Shown piece by piece: positions 9,027-20,709 of a stretch of 36,118 nucleotides of DNA. This stretch comes from Nemertoderma westbladi. Taxonomy: Eukaryota; Xenacoelomorpha; Nemertodermatida; Nemertodermatidae. The stretch lies in contig JAUCBJ010002256.1 of the NCBI GenBank assembly GCA_032718475.1, forward strand, positions 1 to 36,118, read 5' to 3'. The first letter of the stretch is position 1. The number at the start of each line of letters is the position of its first letter. The notes under the pieces are model-generated. The model was not told where the DNA came from. It ran no database searches and saw only the letters and a list, made by a program, of their open reading frames with translations. The translations under genes and the position numbers were made by a program.

Positions 9027-12000
9027 TTCCCGTTCCATTGCTTGGCTATATAATACCCCGCGTTCCCTCCCGTTCCATTGCTTGGCTGCCCCGCGTTCCC
9101 TCTCGTTCCATTGCTTGGCTATATAATGCCCCGCGTTCCCACCCGTTCCATTGCTTGCCTATATAATACCCCGCGTTCCCTCCCGTTCCATAATGCCCCG
9201 CGTTCCCTCCAGTTCCATTGCTTGGCTATATAATGCCCCGCGTTCCATCCCATTCCATTGCTTGGCTATATAATACCCCGCGTTCCCTCCCGTTCCATAA
9301 TGCCCCGCGTTCCCACCCGTTCCATTGATTGGCTATATAATTCCCCGCGTTCCATCCCATTCCATTGCTTGGCTATATAATACCCCGCGTTCCCTCCCGT
9401 TCCATAATGCCCCGCGTTCCCTCCAGTTCCATTGCTTGGCTATATAATGCCCCGCGTTCCCTCACGTTCCATTGCTTGGCTATATAATACCCCGCGTTCC
9501 CTCCCGTTCCATAATGCCCCGCGTTCCCTCCAGTTCCATTGCTTGGCTATATAATGCCCCGCGTTCCCTCCCGTTCCATTGCTTGGCTATATAATACCCC
9601 GCGTTCCCTCCCGTTCCATAATGCCCCGCGTTCCCTCCAGTTCCATTGCTTGGCTATATAATGCCCCGCGTTCCCTCACGTTCCATTGCTTGGCTATATA
9701 ATACCCCGCGTTCCCTCCCGTTCCATAATGCCCCGCGTTCCCTCCAGTTCCATTGCTTGGCTATATAATGCCCCGCGTTTCCTCCAGTTCCATTGCTTGG
9801 CTATATAATACCCCGCGTTTCCTCCCGTTCCATAATGTCCCGCGTTCCCTCCCGTTCCATAATTCCCCGCGTTCCCTCCCGTTCCAGTGCTTGGCTATAT
9901 AATACCCCACGTTCCCTCCGGTACCATAATGCCCCGCGTTCACTCCCGTTCCATAATGCCGCGAGTTCCCTCCCGTTCCATTGCTTGGCTATATAATACC
10001 CCGCGTTCCCTCCCGTTCCATTGCTTGGCTGCCCCGCGTTCCCTCCCGTTCCATTGCTTGGCTATATAATGCCCCGCGTTCCATCCCATTCCATTGCTTG
10101 GCTATATAATACCCCGCGTTCCCTCCCGTTCCATAATGCCCCGCGTTCCCTCCAGTTCCATTGCTTGGCTATATAATGCCCCGCGTTCCCTCACGTTCCA
10201 TTGCTTGGCTATATAATACCCCGCGTTCCCTCCCGTTCCATAATGCCCCGCGTTCCCTCCCGTTCCATAATTCCCCGCGTTCCCTCCCGTTCCAGTGCTT
10301 GGCTATATAATACCCCACGTTCCCTCCGGTACCATAATGCCCCACGTTCACTCCCGTTCCATAATGCCGCGAGTTCCCTCCCGTTCCATTGCTTGGCTAT
10401 ATAATACCCCGCGTTCCCACCCGTTCCATTGATTGGCTATATAATGCCCCGCGTTCCATCCCATTCCATTGCTTGGCTATATAATGCCCCGCGTTCCCTC
10501 CCATTCCATTGCTTGGCTATATAATACCCCGCGTTCCCTCCCGTTCCATAATGTCCCGCGTTCCCTCCCGTTCCATAATTCCCCGCGTTCCCTCCCGTTC
10601 CAGTGCTTGGCTATATAATACCCCACGTTCCCTCCGGTACCATAATGCCCCGCGTTCACTCCCGTTCCATAATGCCGCGGGTTCCCTCCCGTTCCATTGC
10701 TTGGCTGCCCCGCGTTCCCTCCCGTTCCATTGCTTGGCTGCCCCGCGTTCCCTCCCGTTCCATTGCTTGGCTATATAATACCCCGCGTTCCCTCCCGTTC
10801 CATTGCTTGGCTATATAATACCCCGCGTTCCCTCCCGTTCCATAATGCCCCGCGTTCCCTCCCGTTCCATAATGCCCCGCGTTCCCTCCCGTTCCATTGC
10901 TTGGCTATATAATACCCTGCGTTCCCTCCCATTCCATTGCTTGGCTATATAATGCCCCGCGTTCCCTCCCGTTCCATTGCTTGGCTATATAATGCCCCGC
11001 GTTCCCACCCGTTCCATTGCTTGGCTATATAATACCCTGCGTTCCCTCCCATTCCATTGCTTGGCTATATAATGCCCCGCGTTCCCTCCCGTTCCATTGC
11101 TTGGCTATATAATGCCCCGCGTTCCCACCCGTTCCATTGCTTGGCTATATAATACCCCGCGTTCCCTCCCGTTCCATAATGTCCCGCGTTCCCTCCCGTT
11201 CCATAATTCCCCGCGTTCCCTCCCGTTCCAGTGCTTGGCTATATAATACCCCACGTTCCCTCCGGTACCATAATGCCCCGCGTTCACTCCCGTTCCATAA
11301 TGCCGCGGGTTCCCTCCCGTTCCATTGCTTGGCTATATAATACCCCGCGTTCCCTCCCGTTCCATTGCTTGGCTGCCCCGCGTTCCCTCCCATTCCATTG
11401 CTTGGCTATATAATACCCCACGTTCCCTCCGGTACCATAATGCCCCGCGTTCACTCCCGTTCCATAATGCCGCGGGTTCCCTCCCGTTCCATTGCTTGGC
11501 TATATAATACCCCGCGTTCCCTCCCGTTCCATTGCTTGGCTGCCCCGCGTTCCCTCCCATTCCATTGCTTGGCTATATAATACCCCACGTTCCCTCCGGT
11601 ACCATAATGCCCCGCGTTCACTCCCGTTCCATAATGCCGCGGGTTCCCTCCCGTTCCATTGCTTGGCTATATAATACCCCGCGTTCCCTCCCGTTCCATT
11701 GCTTGGCTGCCCCGCGTTCCCTCCCGTTCCATTGCTTGGCTATATAATGCCCCGCGTTCCCTCCAGTTCCATTGCGTGGCTATGAAATGCCCCGCGTTCC
11801 CTCCCGTTCCATTGCTTGGCTATATAATGCCCCGCGTTCCCTCCCGTTCCATTGCTTGGCTATATATTGCCCCGCGTTCCCTCCAGTTCCATTGCGTGGC
11901 TATGAAATGCCAAGCGTTCACTCCCGTTCCATTGCTTGGCTATATACTGCCCCGTGTTCCCTCCCGTTCTATTTCTTGGCTATATAATGCCCCGCGTTCC

Positions 12001-12488
12001 CCCCTGTTCCATTTCTTGGGTATATAGTGCCCGGCGTTCCATTGCGTGGCTATATAATGCCCCGCGTTCCCTCTCGTTCCATTGCTTTGCTATATATTGT
12101 ATATATTGCCCTGCGTTCCCTCCCGTTCCATTGCTTGGCTATATAATCCCCCGCGTTCCCTCCCGTTCCATTGCTTAGCTATATAATGCCCCGAGTTCCC
12201 CTCCCCCATTCCATTGCTTGGCTATATACTGCCCCGCGTTCCCTCCCGTTCCATTGCTTGGCTATATAATGCCCCGCGTTCCCCCCTGTTCCATTTCTTG
12301 GCTATATAGCCCGAGTTCCCCCCCCCCCCCTCATTCCATTGCTTGGCTATTTACTGCCCCGCGTTCCATTGCTTGGCTATATAATGCCCTGCGTTCCCTC
12401 CCGTTCTATGGCTTGGTTATATAAATGCCCTGCTTTCCCTCCCATTCCATTGCTTGGCTATATAATGCCCAGCGTTCCCTCCCGTTCC
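9027..12488 (+). repeat. Mosaic minisatellite of 40-, 33- and 27-bp units (about 3.5 kb)
   Basis: The full unit is 40 bp: CCCCGCGTTCCCTCCCGTTC followed by CATTGCTTGGCTATATAATG. Two shortened units are interspersed: a 27-bp form lacking the TTGCTTGGCTATA part, so that CGTTCCATAATGCC is continuous, and a 33-bp form lacking ATATAAT (GCTTGGCTGCCCCGCG). The three forms are combined in recurring multi-unit blocks, for example around 9793-9990, 10201-10400 and 11137-11340, and the block 11400-11500 reappears at 11567-11667. The array lies in the intron between exons 8318-8371 and 12526-12556 and ends 37 bp before the acceptor. Short frames read from it (RVPSRSIAWLYN and similar) are artefacts. Confidence 0.95.
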
Positions 12489-12525
12489 CAGTCTGTTCAA
12501 AACATATTGTCTACACTATTTTCAG

Positions 12526-12556
12526 GGCCCCGTTGATGAAAGATATTGATGTGTAA
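12526..12556 (+). CDS. Terminal coding exon of the unidentified plus-strand gene
   Basis: This exon follows the acceptor TCTACACTATTTTCAG (ending at 12525). Its first base completes the serine codon begun at 8370-8371. The frame then reads APLMKDIDV and a TAA stop at 12554-12556. About 270 bp of AT-rich 3' untranslated sequence follows, with AATAAA at 12824-12829. The predicted C-terminus of the protein is therefore KSAPLMKDIDV. The phase match, splice signals and polyadenylation signal agree with one another, but there is no homology support. Confidence 0.5.
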
Positions 12557-12823
12557 AACGTCGGAAGATTGATGTTGAAAAATCGTAAACATCTAGAAGA
12601 AATGTTTGACTCTGCAGCGAAAGTGCTTTTCCTTGTACTAAAGTTTAACCTTATTTGTGTCAAAGGCTCCTATATCATTATATAAATTGTCTTTGTATCC
12701 AGAAGTTTGAATTCAGTGTCACGCCTTGGTGTTGCATGTCTTTAAAACTAATTTTTTTATAGATATTTAAGTTAACGGCAATGAAATGTTTCAGTTCGCA
12801 TTCATCTAAAATAAGGTATTTGG

Positions 12824-12829
12824 AATAAA
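12824..12829 (+). terminator. Polyadenylation signal AATAAA of the plus-strand gene
   Basis: AATAAA lies 268 bp after the TAA at 12554-12556 and is followed by a T-rich stretch (TGTTTTACTTTTTTG), as expected for cleavage and polyadenylation. Confidence 0.5.
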
Positions 12830-13373
12830 CTGTTTTACTTTTTTGCTCAATTTAGTATTTATAAGCAGTTATTTGGATGCCGTCCACATGAATATTGTCA
12901 TGAATCTTATTTACCCAACTTACTTTCGCTTTTTTCAATTTGTTAATACTTGTGAAAAATTTTCTTACGTATTTTTATTTATTTGCTTAAGTGAATTTCA
13001 TGTGAAAGACATTTTATTATTCACCCATTTTCTGCAATATTTATTACTGCACGTATTTAGCGGGATTTTATAGTTAATTAAAACTTTAAATTAATTAAAT
13101 AGTCATTATAGGGTAGGTGCGCAAATTTGGCTAGAAGCAATTGAGTAGGTTAGCTATCCTGATTCGAGTTATCTTAGCGACAAAATATTTAAATGGATTT
13201 CATTTACATGAAATAAACCTCGTCTGAAATAATTCACATTTACTTTGTATTTTAATTCGACGAAAATAATTTCAGTTTTTATCCGTAGCATTTAATATTG
13301 TCTTAATGTTGCTTTTCGTTCTGGCAACAATAATGTCTTATTATAAAAATTCCCGTTTTAACAACAAAACGCA

Positions 13374-13868
13374 CCCCACCATTGGATCCTGGGGACCCTG
13401 CTACCGCTTCTTCTATTGTCGCACCCCGCCACTGGATCCAAGGGACCCTGCTACCGCTTCTTCTATTGTCGCACCCCGCCACTGGATCCAAGGGACCCTG
13501 CTACCGCTTCTTCTATTGTCGCACCCCGCCACTGGATCCAAGGGACCCTGCTCCCGCTTCTTCTATTGTCTCACCCCGCCACTGGATCCAAGGGACCCTG
13601 CTACCCCTACTTCTACTGTCTCACCCCGCCACTGGATCCAAGGGACCCTGCTACCGCTTCTTCTATTATCGCACCCCGCCACTGGATCCAAGGGACCCTG
13701 CTACCCCTACTTCTACTGTCTCACCCCGCCACTGGATCCAAGGGACTCTGCAACCGTTCTTCTATTGTCGCACCCCGCCACTGGATCCAAGGAACCCTGC
13801 TACCCTTCTTCTATTATCGCACCCCGCCACTGGATCCAAGGGATCCTGCTACCCCTTCTTCTATTGTT
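13374..13868 (+). repeat. 50-bp tandem array (about 10 copies)
   Basis: The unit is AGGGACCCTGCTACCGCTTC, then TTCTATTGTCGCACCCCGCC, then ACTGGATCCA: 50 bp, GC-rich against AT-rich flanks. A CTACCCCTACTTCTACTGTC variant alternates with the main type. Later units carry single-base deletions. Because 50 is not a multiple of three and the unit lacks stops, all three plus-strand frames stay open, giving spurious ORFs of about 180-205 codons. It lies downstream of the 3' end of the gene ending at 12556. Confidence 0.95.
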
Positions 13869-13869
13869 T

Positions 13870-16640
13870 CTATCCAAACCAGTTTTGCGTACCCACTATA
13901 CTGTATCTATTTGTTTAATCCAATGAGAATATGGAAAGTTAGTAAGGTCTCTACGTGTTATTTTGTTGATGTTGATGTCTCTATTGGTTTACAATATTGT
14001 CTCTGTGCGTTTTAGTACAGTATTAATTAATTTTACTTGTAAGTAAAATGTTTTCTTTAATTACTTGATAGTTCAGTGATTGCTCTACCCTTTGTGGCTT
14101 TGTGCTAATTGCTACTTCCAAATTACGCTAACTATGTTGTCGATAAGTCCCATTGCGTTGCTAACCAAACCTCTTTCCTGACATTCATATAAATATAAAA
14201 TAAACATTATTAAACGTTGGTTGCTATGGCTCCAGGTTGTTAATTTACACACTTGCCCTCTTGTTAGCTGAAACTTATCATCACCCACCAAACGCAATGT
14301 TCATGTTATTTATGTTGCTATGGTTTTAAGAATACATTTTAAATTTAATAGTTTTTTGTATCATTTTTCACTAACAAACACAACACTACTTGCAATATCA
14401 TTTTTTGTAATAAAAATAATTTGACTTAATTAATTGCTTTTACCCATAAATTACTGTTTTCAGTTTGAAATTAATTAGCAAACCAATACTATAATTCACC
14501 ACTACCGAGGTAGTAATTGTGTATGCCTTTATTAGCTCGTAATCACAAAGTTTCTGAACTACCTAATATCTTTGGGCATTAGTAATACTTTACTAATGAA
14601 ATTTTTCCGTAAAATTTTAATTTTTTTGGTGTTTGTAGATCTGAAATTAATTTTCTGCTATATATTTATATGTGCCATGCGATTAAATAGCGTATCACTT
14701 TTATAACTATGTAGACCTGATGGGCGTATGTTAACTGTGCGGTTTAGTTTAAGCATTTTGTAATCGTAAGGCTTTCTAGTTGATTTTTGTATTATTGCGA
14801 GTTTATAATTTGTTACAATTTAATTTCAGTAACTTCGGGCAACTAGGCCTGTTAGAATTGGACTAAATCCCCAACAACCCTTTCCTTCCCCTATTATAGG
14901 CATTTTTCCTTATTAGGTGCATAAATACTGCCAATATATTTGTTACTTTCAGGTTCAGAAAAGTTAGATAATTAGACACTTCCTTGATGGGTGGCTAGTT
15001 TTAGCACAGTGCAATTCCATCTATTTATATCTGGTTGAAGCGTAGTTGAATTTAATCGTTAGTTATTACTACTAGGAAGGTCGCCACATAGTTAGGTAGA
15101 CGCGGTACGTAGTTCACTATCGGTATCATAATAGTTAGTTTACTGTATATTGTAACTTACAGTTAGTTTACTATCATACCCCTACAAGTGGTATGAACCA
15201 GGTTTAAAAACGGGAAAAAAGTCACCAAAAATGTATGTCCATCATATGAAATAGCCCCATGTATGTTTTGGTTTTGACTGTTCGCGGTTTGTACTGTCAC
15301 TCCTACCCTAATTTAATACCATTTACCGATCGGTTCTGGTACCGGTAGGTATTTGTATTTGTGGTGTATTTTTATTTTCGCAATGCTTTCTCCACCTACT
15401 TTGTCAAGAAAACATTTGTTACCTTACAGGTTTTTTTATCATGTTTTTGTTATATTTAAATTTCTTATTGTGTTTTGGCTCATAATATTGTCGCTTTCTG
15501 CGTTTTAGTATTTTCTATTGCAATATTATCATAATTCGATATCTGTGTTTTGGCCAATTTAATTAATATAGGTTGTGTATGTGTCATTAGTTGCGTCTAC
15601 AATGTGCCAAATTTTGAACTATGTAGAATAATGTGTACATTTAGAAATTTACAAATAGCTCAGCCGAAAAAATATTTATTTAGTATTATTAATTTACAGT
15701 TTGTTGTTATTATTTATCACTATTTTGGAACCCCACAGAAATAATTATCTTATAATGGAACACCATACTCGCAATAGTTTTCTTACTTTCAGTTTTGGTG
15801 TGTATCCTTACTGAATTTCCATAAGAACATTAATGATTTATAAACCAAAATGTTTTGTGTACTAAATTATATTATCATTGAATTTCAAGGGAAATTTCTT
15901 GCCGTATTTGGACCTTCCTTCTGGTCCTAACATTATTCGTTTAATTCATTTACTCGTGTATTAGCAACACAAAAATAAATACAAATAAAAATAATTGGCG
16001 CGGTATATCTGCTACCTACTTAGAGATATCGTATGTAAATTCATCTACTTTTGTTGTACTAACTTAATTTACCATTCCTCTCACCTCCTTAATTTCAGCT
16101 ACACCCAATGCTACTGTTACACCCACTTATGATGTATTTTTCTCAATTTAAATGTGTATTATGTATAATTATTTCATGTTTATGTTATTTATAATATAAA
16201 ATATTACGTATTTGGCCATAAATATTATAACACGATTGTGCCATTGCTATACTATGTTTTTATATCTTTACATACTTTTAGTTTACATAACCCAACTCAA
16301 CTGCATATTATTACAATATGTGTGAGAGGGATACGGTGCATGCCTGCTTTTCACAATGTATGTAGCGGCGCAGGTTCTATTCTTAGAAAAAGGTCTATAA
16401 ATTCCGCAGTGAGTGAGTATGTCCCTAAATATATTGTAGTTAGATGTGTAGTGCTTTCACATACTCAGCGGTGGCGGTAATAGAAAGCTGCCTGCTGCCG
16501 GAGTAAAGAAAAAGGTTGGATGGTTAGGGAGTGTTCAACCATGGGAGTTAAGAAAAGTGCGCCCATCCCGCCTAAAAGGTAACGGATTACCGGCAACCCA
16601 TCTGCAACGCAACACCTACACAGTTCGCGATCAAGGAATC
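13870..16640. other. AT-rich intergenic stretch with no gene seen
   Basis: I see no open frame with protein-like composition, no splice-phased exon series, no RNA gene and no clear repeat here. Short frames such as 14112-14297 and 15550-15744 are uninformative. Confidence 0.6.
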
Positions 16641-16641
16641 T

Positions 16642-17330
16642 TATGAGTACTCTCGGAATCACTAGAGGGAGCCGAACGGCTCCTCAGCTCATTAGAACAT
16701 GCTGCTTCTAGTGTTGGTCTTTTTATTAATTCCAAAAAGACCAACATTTTGACAGTTACCTTTGAAAGTCCTCAGCAAGTCTCTGATCGGATGAGCATAA
16801 GCTCAAAAGATGGTATGCTTGAGCATGTGGATGACTTCTGTTACCTGCGATCATGGATCCGGAAGTCTGGTGAGGACCTTCGAATACGTAAGGGAAAGGC
16901 ATGGGCAGCCTTGAATAGGCTTCCCAGGATTTGAAAGTCACAGAGAATTAATCGGAAACTTAAGGTCCGATCATTTAGAGCAGCAGCAGTTCCAGTACTC
17001 ATCTATGGGTGTCCATGCTGGGCTCTAACTGCTGAGGACACCAAATCTCTGGATGGCACATTCACAAGAATGCTACGCCGGGTTCATTGTGTCAAGTATA
17101 ATGCACACAGCTCCAACCAGACACTATATAACATTGGAGGTGTCTCATTGGTTCCCCGAAGCTTGACACTAGAACACAGTCGCCTACGCTTTGCAGGACA
17201 TTGCTTTCGCCGTGACGACCAGCCAGTGCATAATCTTTTGCTTTGGCAGCCTCATGGAGTGAATAAGCATGGTGGACAGCCCATGACTTTCTTGAGACGC
17301 ATCTTAAAGGACACTGGCCAGACAGACTGA
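16642..17330 (+). mobile_element. Dead 3' fragment of a non-LTR retrotransposon (reverse transcriptase C-terminal region)
   Basis: One frame reads EGAERLLSSLEHAASSVGL then FINSKKTN (end of the polymerase palm), then FRAAAVPVLIYGCPCWALT, SLDGTFTRMLRRV and RLRFAGHCFRRDDQPV. These are hallmarks of the thumb and C-terminal region of RTE/jockey-like LINE polymerases. The frame is broken by a TGA at 16932-16934 and the 5' part is missing. The frame ends in a TGACAGACATACATACAGA-like microsatellite at about 17325-17355. It is non-functional, and the exact clade is uncertain. Confidence 0.75.
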
Positions 17331-17359
17331 CAGACATACATACAGATACAGACAGCCTA

Positions 17360-18240
17360 GAGTCTGAGAGTTGGTCAGTTGTAAAAACTGACACCAGAAA
17401 TGAAAGCAGCGACCTGGAAAACCCCCATGGCGAATGTTTTTTATTACATAATATGCTTACTTATTTTTTGACAGACAGACTGAGACATTTTATTACCAGT
17501 ATACCGGCAGGCCTTTATATTCCATTATACTTACTGCCCTACAGCCCTACCAAAAACCAAAACAACCAATTAAAATTTGAAATTGCCGCTTAATTTTGTT
17601 ATGAGGATGAGTACTGAACATCTAACGGGTGTGTCAGCTATCAGACCGACATGTTTAGGTGGCCATAGAACTACTAGTACTTCGTGGCATAACACCTAGG
17701 CCATAATCCAGTAGGTGTGACCTAACTGTTATACCATAGTCTTGAAAGGGTTAACATTCAGTTGAGCACCACGTTCTCAAAACGGATGACGTCCAGTGCA
17801 AATCGAACCCTACGTGGATTTCTTGTAAAGCCACCTTTCAATCGGTACCAACAAAGTATTGAGAGGCTTAACATCTCATATCAATTAAAAATTATCCATT
17901 GAGGGAAAAGTGCAGGTTACTGCGGCACGTTATTCTAACCAAAACAATTTACTAAAGTCTCGAGGTTTAGAGACTATTTTCCGAAATTTCAATACATTAT
18001 TAGTAGAATCTGTAACCCATAGGGCCTATCCAGATATCCTAGACATGACTTTACAGTAGTAAGACTGAAAAAGGCCGTTAGCAGTTGGTCAACTGCGAAC
18101 TTAGTTGTGCAGTCTTGGGTTCTGCTGTGATCTACTGTCAGACAGATTCAGTGTTGTAGGAATAGGTACCGCAGTTGGGGCTGAACTCTTAGTCTGATGT
18201 CTGTACAATGTATAAATATAATAAACTCCATCATAATATC
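17360..18240. other. Intergenic stretch with no feature seen
   Basis: This is a mixed-composition sequence between two LINE fragments. No coding frame, RNA gene or repeat matching elsewhere in the window was recognised. Confidence 0.5.
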
Positions 18241-18245
18241 CACCT

Positions 18246-18687
18246 ATTGCCGTGACACCATTACTACAAAAGTTGCACTGGCTTCCCATTACATATCGAA
18301 TTAAATACAAACTTGCTCTATTTACTTGGAAATGTTTAAACGCACAATCACCGGGATATCTTACAGATTTAATACAAATAAACATAAAACCAACCCGTCA
18401 ACAATACGAACATACATTAGTGATACCTTGGACTAGTTACAAAACTTTTGGTGATCGCATGTTCTCAGCCGCTGCCCCAAAAATATTTAACGGACTCCCA
18501 CCCAATATTCGCACTGCTGCCACCCTGAGCTCATTTAAATCGCTGCTAAAGACTCATTTATACCGATTAGCCTTTCCTTCAACAACACCTTAACTCATTA
18601 ATTGTTATGCGCATTTGACCTACTGTATAATTACTGTAGAATGTGCGCTTTAGTTAAATATAACACTATTATTATTATTATTATTAT
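18246..18687 (+). mobile_element. 5'-truncated L2/CR1-type LINE, 3' end with ATT-repeat tail
   Basis: An open stretch ending at 18593 reads PLLQKLHWLPITYRIKYKL, SPGYLTDLI, TFGDRMFSAAAPKIFNGLP and LSSFKSLLKTHLYRLAF. This is the conserved C-terminal tail of L2/CR1-clade LINE polymerases. A short 3' untranslated region with a TGTGCGCTTTAG motif follows, then an (ATT)n tail at 18667-18687, the usual end of this clade. Only the last 110 or so codons remain, as expected from incomplete target-primed reverse transcription. The surviving frame is unbroken, suggesting moderate age. Confidence 0.8.
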
Positions 18688-19244
18688 AACGAACCTGCCT
18701 ATAAATAGGCCAGGGTAGTTCTTGGCCATTCAAAAACACGATGTGGTTGTGTGTGTATGTATGTATAACCATCCAATATCTCAAAAACTCAAGCAGGTAC
18801 GCAACAATTTTAATAACAAACTCTACATAAATTTTGGTTGCGCACAAGACTGTATATTTTTTGTGGCGTTTCGATCACGGGGTCATTGAAAAATAGCGGT
18901 TTTGAAAGTTTAAAGTCGAATTTCACCGATTTCAACTCGCCGAGTAGGCACCAACTTTTTATTTGGGCTATTCAGTCATTTGAGCAACATACAGTATATG
19001 AGCCTCCAAATCTTTTCAAATATCGCCAATCTCGCACAGAACGTCGCCAAAATTTGTTAGTCCGGCAAAAAAACGCACTAATTCGTCTAAAAGAGTAAAT
19101 TATTGGTTGCAGAATAATATGATTCAACTACAGTAGAAAATCAAGTAAGCTGGCTATAATGAGACCGTCCATAGACAAACGTAGTGTTAGTTGGGTCCCT
19201 CATCATTCATTATCATCAACCTATAAAACATTTGAACGACCCAG

Positions 19245-19510
19245 TGCTTACAATGATATTCCCATAGGATTCACTGGGAAGAGCTATTCATCTGGTGGGG
19301 TAACAGTAATACATTATACAAACTTACAGTTGATGTTTGCTTTCTGTCTGGGATAGAGTGAGATAGTAATCAATTTGGCAAGTTAATATACTTATCTGCA
19401 GTTTGGGCTATCCATTCAATAAATAGTAGTAGCTTACTAGGCCCTCATGAGTACCAGCAACTGGTGTTTCTATCGTTGAGTTGATGGCAATTATCGTGTT
19501 TTCATTTTCG
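19245..19510 (+). repeat. Interspersed repeat matching the interior of Helentron-like copy E
   Basis: The stretch from GATATTCCCATAGGATTCAC through CTGTCTGGGATAGAGTGA, GCAGTTTGGGC and TTACTAGGCCCT matches 32796-33050 in the same orientation, with substitutions and indels. A shorter reverse-orientation relative lies at about 22960-23060. It appears to be the remains of an older element of the same family, lying opposite in orientation to chain A-D. The stretch 18690-19244 holds no recognisable gene. Confidence 0.65.
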
Positions 19511-19687
19511 CTCACTCAGGGTACTGGTTTGAGGGGCCAGGTTCGTTTAAAGGCAGCTTGCTGGCTTTCTAGTTATTATAAAAGGCTCAAGTCCATATAG
19601 CTGCATCCAAACTAGCACATCTGGCAAGTCATAAAACAGATGTCCAAATCACCGAAGAAATGAGCCGTGCAATACCAAGGGTGGGTT

Positions 19688-20631
19688 GGATTACTCTCTG
19701 TCAGTCTCCCCTTCAGAACATTGTATAGGGAATTTACTTTAGTTTACTCTACTGTGCCATTCAGCTGAATGGATTTGAGCGATTGCCAAGTTACAGAGTT
19801 GGATCATTCTCTGACCATAGGCAAAGACATCAAATCTTTTTTAAATCTTTTTCCATGTTTTTTTTTCTGACCAAAAATTTCAAAAAAAAATTTTTCGTAG
19901 CCAGTACTGCCAATCGATTCGCCATCAAAAATAACGCAAAAAATTTTTTTTGCAAAATTTTAAATTACTGTAAATTTTTGGCGACTGGGGGGGGTCAATT
20001 TTTTTCGATCCGCTATAACTCCGGAACGCTTTGTCCAAATTCGATGGGGTTTTCATTTTTTAACTTAATTCGATGTCCTCTTTCAGCCTATCCATGTTTC
20101 GAAACCCCAAACAGCGCCGTTCAAAAATTAATTTTTTCTAGTTCTAGAATTTTACAAATTTCAAAAAAGTTGCAGTATTTTATTAACGCCTTTACGGAAT
20201 TCGATAGCGTTTTCAATTTTTATATTAAACGCAATATCCTGAATCTCACTAGCCTAGTTTCGCGTCACCAATGCCAAGACTTCATACTTTTTGAGGAAAA
20301 TTTTTCTAGAATAATTTTTATTTAATTACATTTATCGCGATTTCTTATTACTGGTTGCACATGAATTGATGGAGTTTTCAATTTATTAACTAAACACGAT
20401 ATCGCGCATCGCACCAGCGTGGTTTCGAAATTCCAAAACGAGGTCTTCACTAGTTGCAGGTCGATTTTGTTCTAGAATTGAGCAACTAATAATAGATCGA
20501 ATTTATTAATAATTATTGTATGAAATATGATTGTATTTTTACATAATTATTAGTTCTATAATAATTCTCGTTGTCTCTTTTATTTGAAATAAAAAGTCGG
20601 TTCCTTATCGGGCCGCTAGGCCCGTCACTAG
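19688..20631 (+). mobile_element. Helentron-like element A (3' part)
   Basis: This is nearly identical to 23113-24064 of element C, with only scattered differences. It ends in a subterminal TCGGTTCC, the hairpin CGGGCCGCTAGGCCCG (20609-20624) and CTAG (20628-20631), where the next element begins. No matching 5' end (TTAGGAACCGA) was found upstream, so it is probably 5'-truncated or joined to other sequence at about 19688. Frames inside it (for example 19783-20325) are not protein-like. Confidence 0.7.
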
Positions 20632-20670
20632 TTAGGAACCGAGAGGTTCATTACTGTAAGAATTGCTCGA

Positions 20671-20709
<39 letters not shown>

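Noticed and set aside
9761-12536. Numerous 60-120 codon frames on both strands
   Set aside because: All are readings of the 40/33/27-bp minisatellite with repeat-only composition (RVPSRSIAWLYN and similar) and no gene signals.
13303-14015. Three overlapping frames of about 180-205 codons
   Set aside because: They come from the 50-bp stop-free unit; all three frames are equally open.
18101-18385. 94-codon minus-strand frame
   Set aside because: It overlaps the LINE fragment in antisense and has no independent support.
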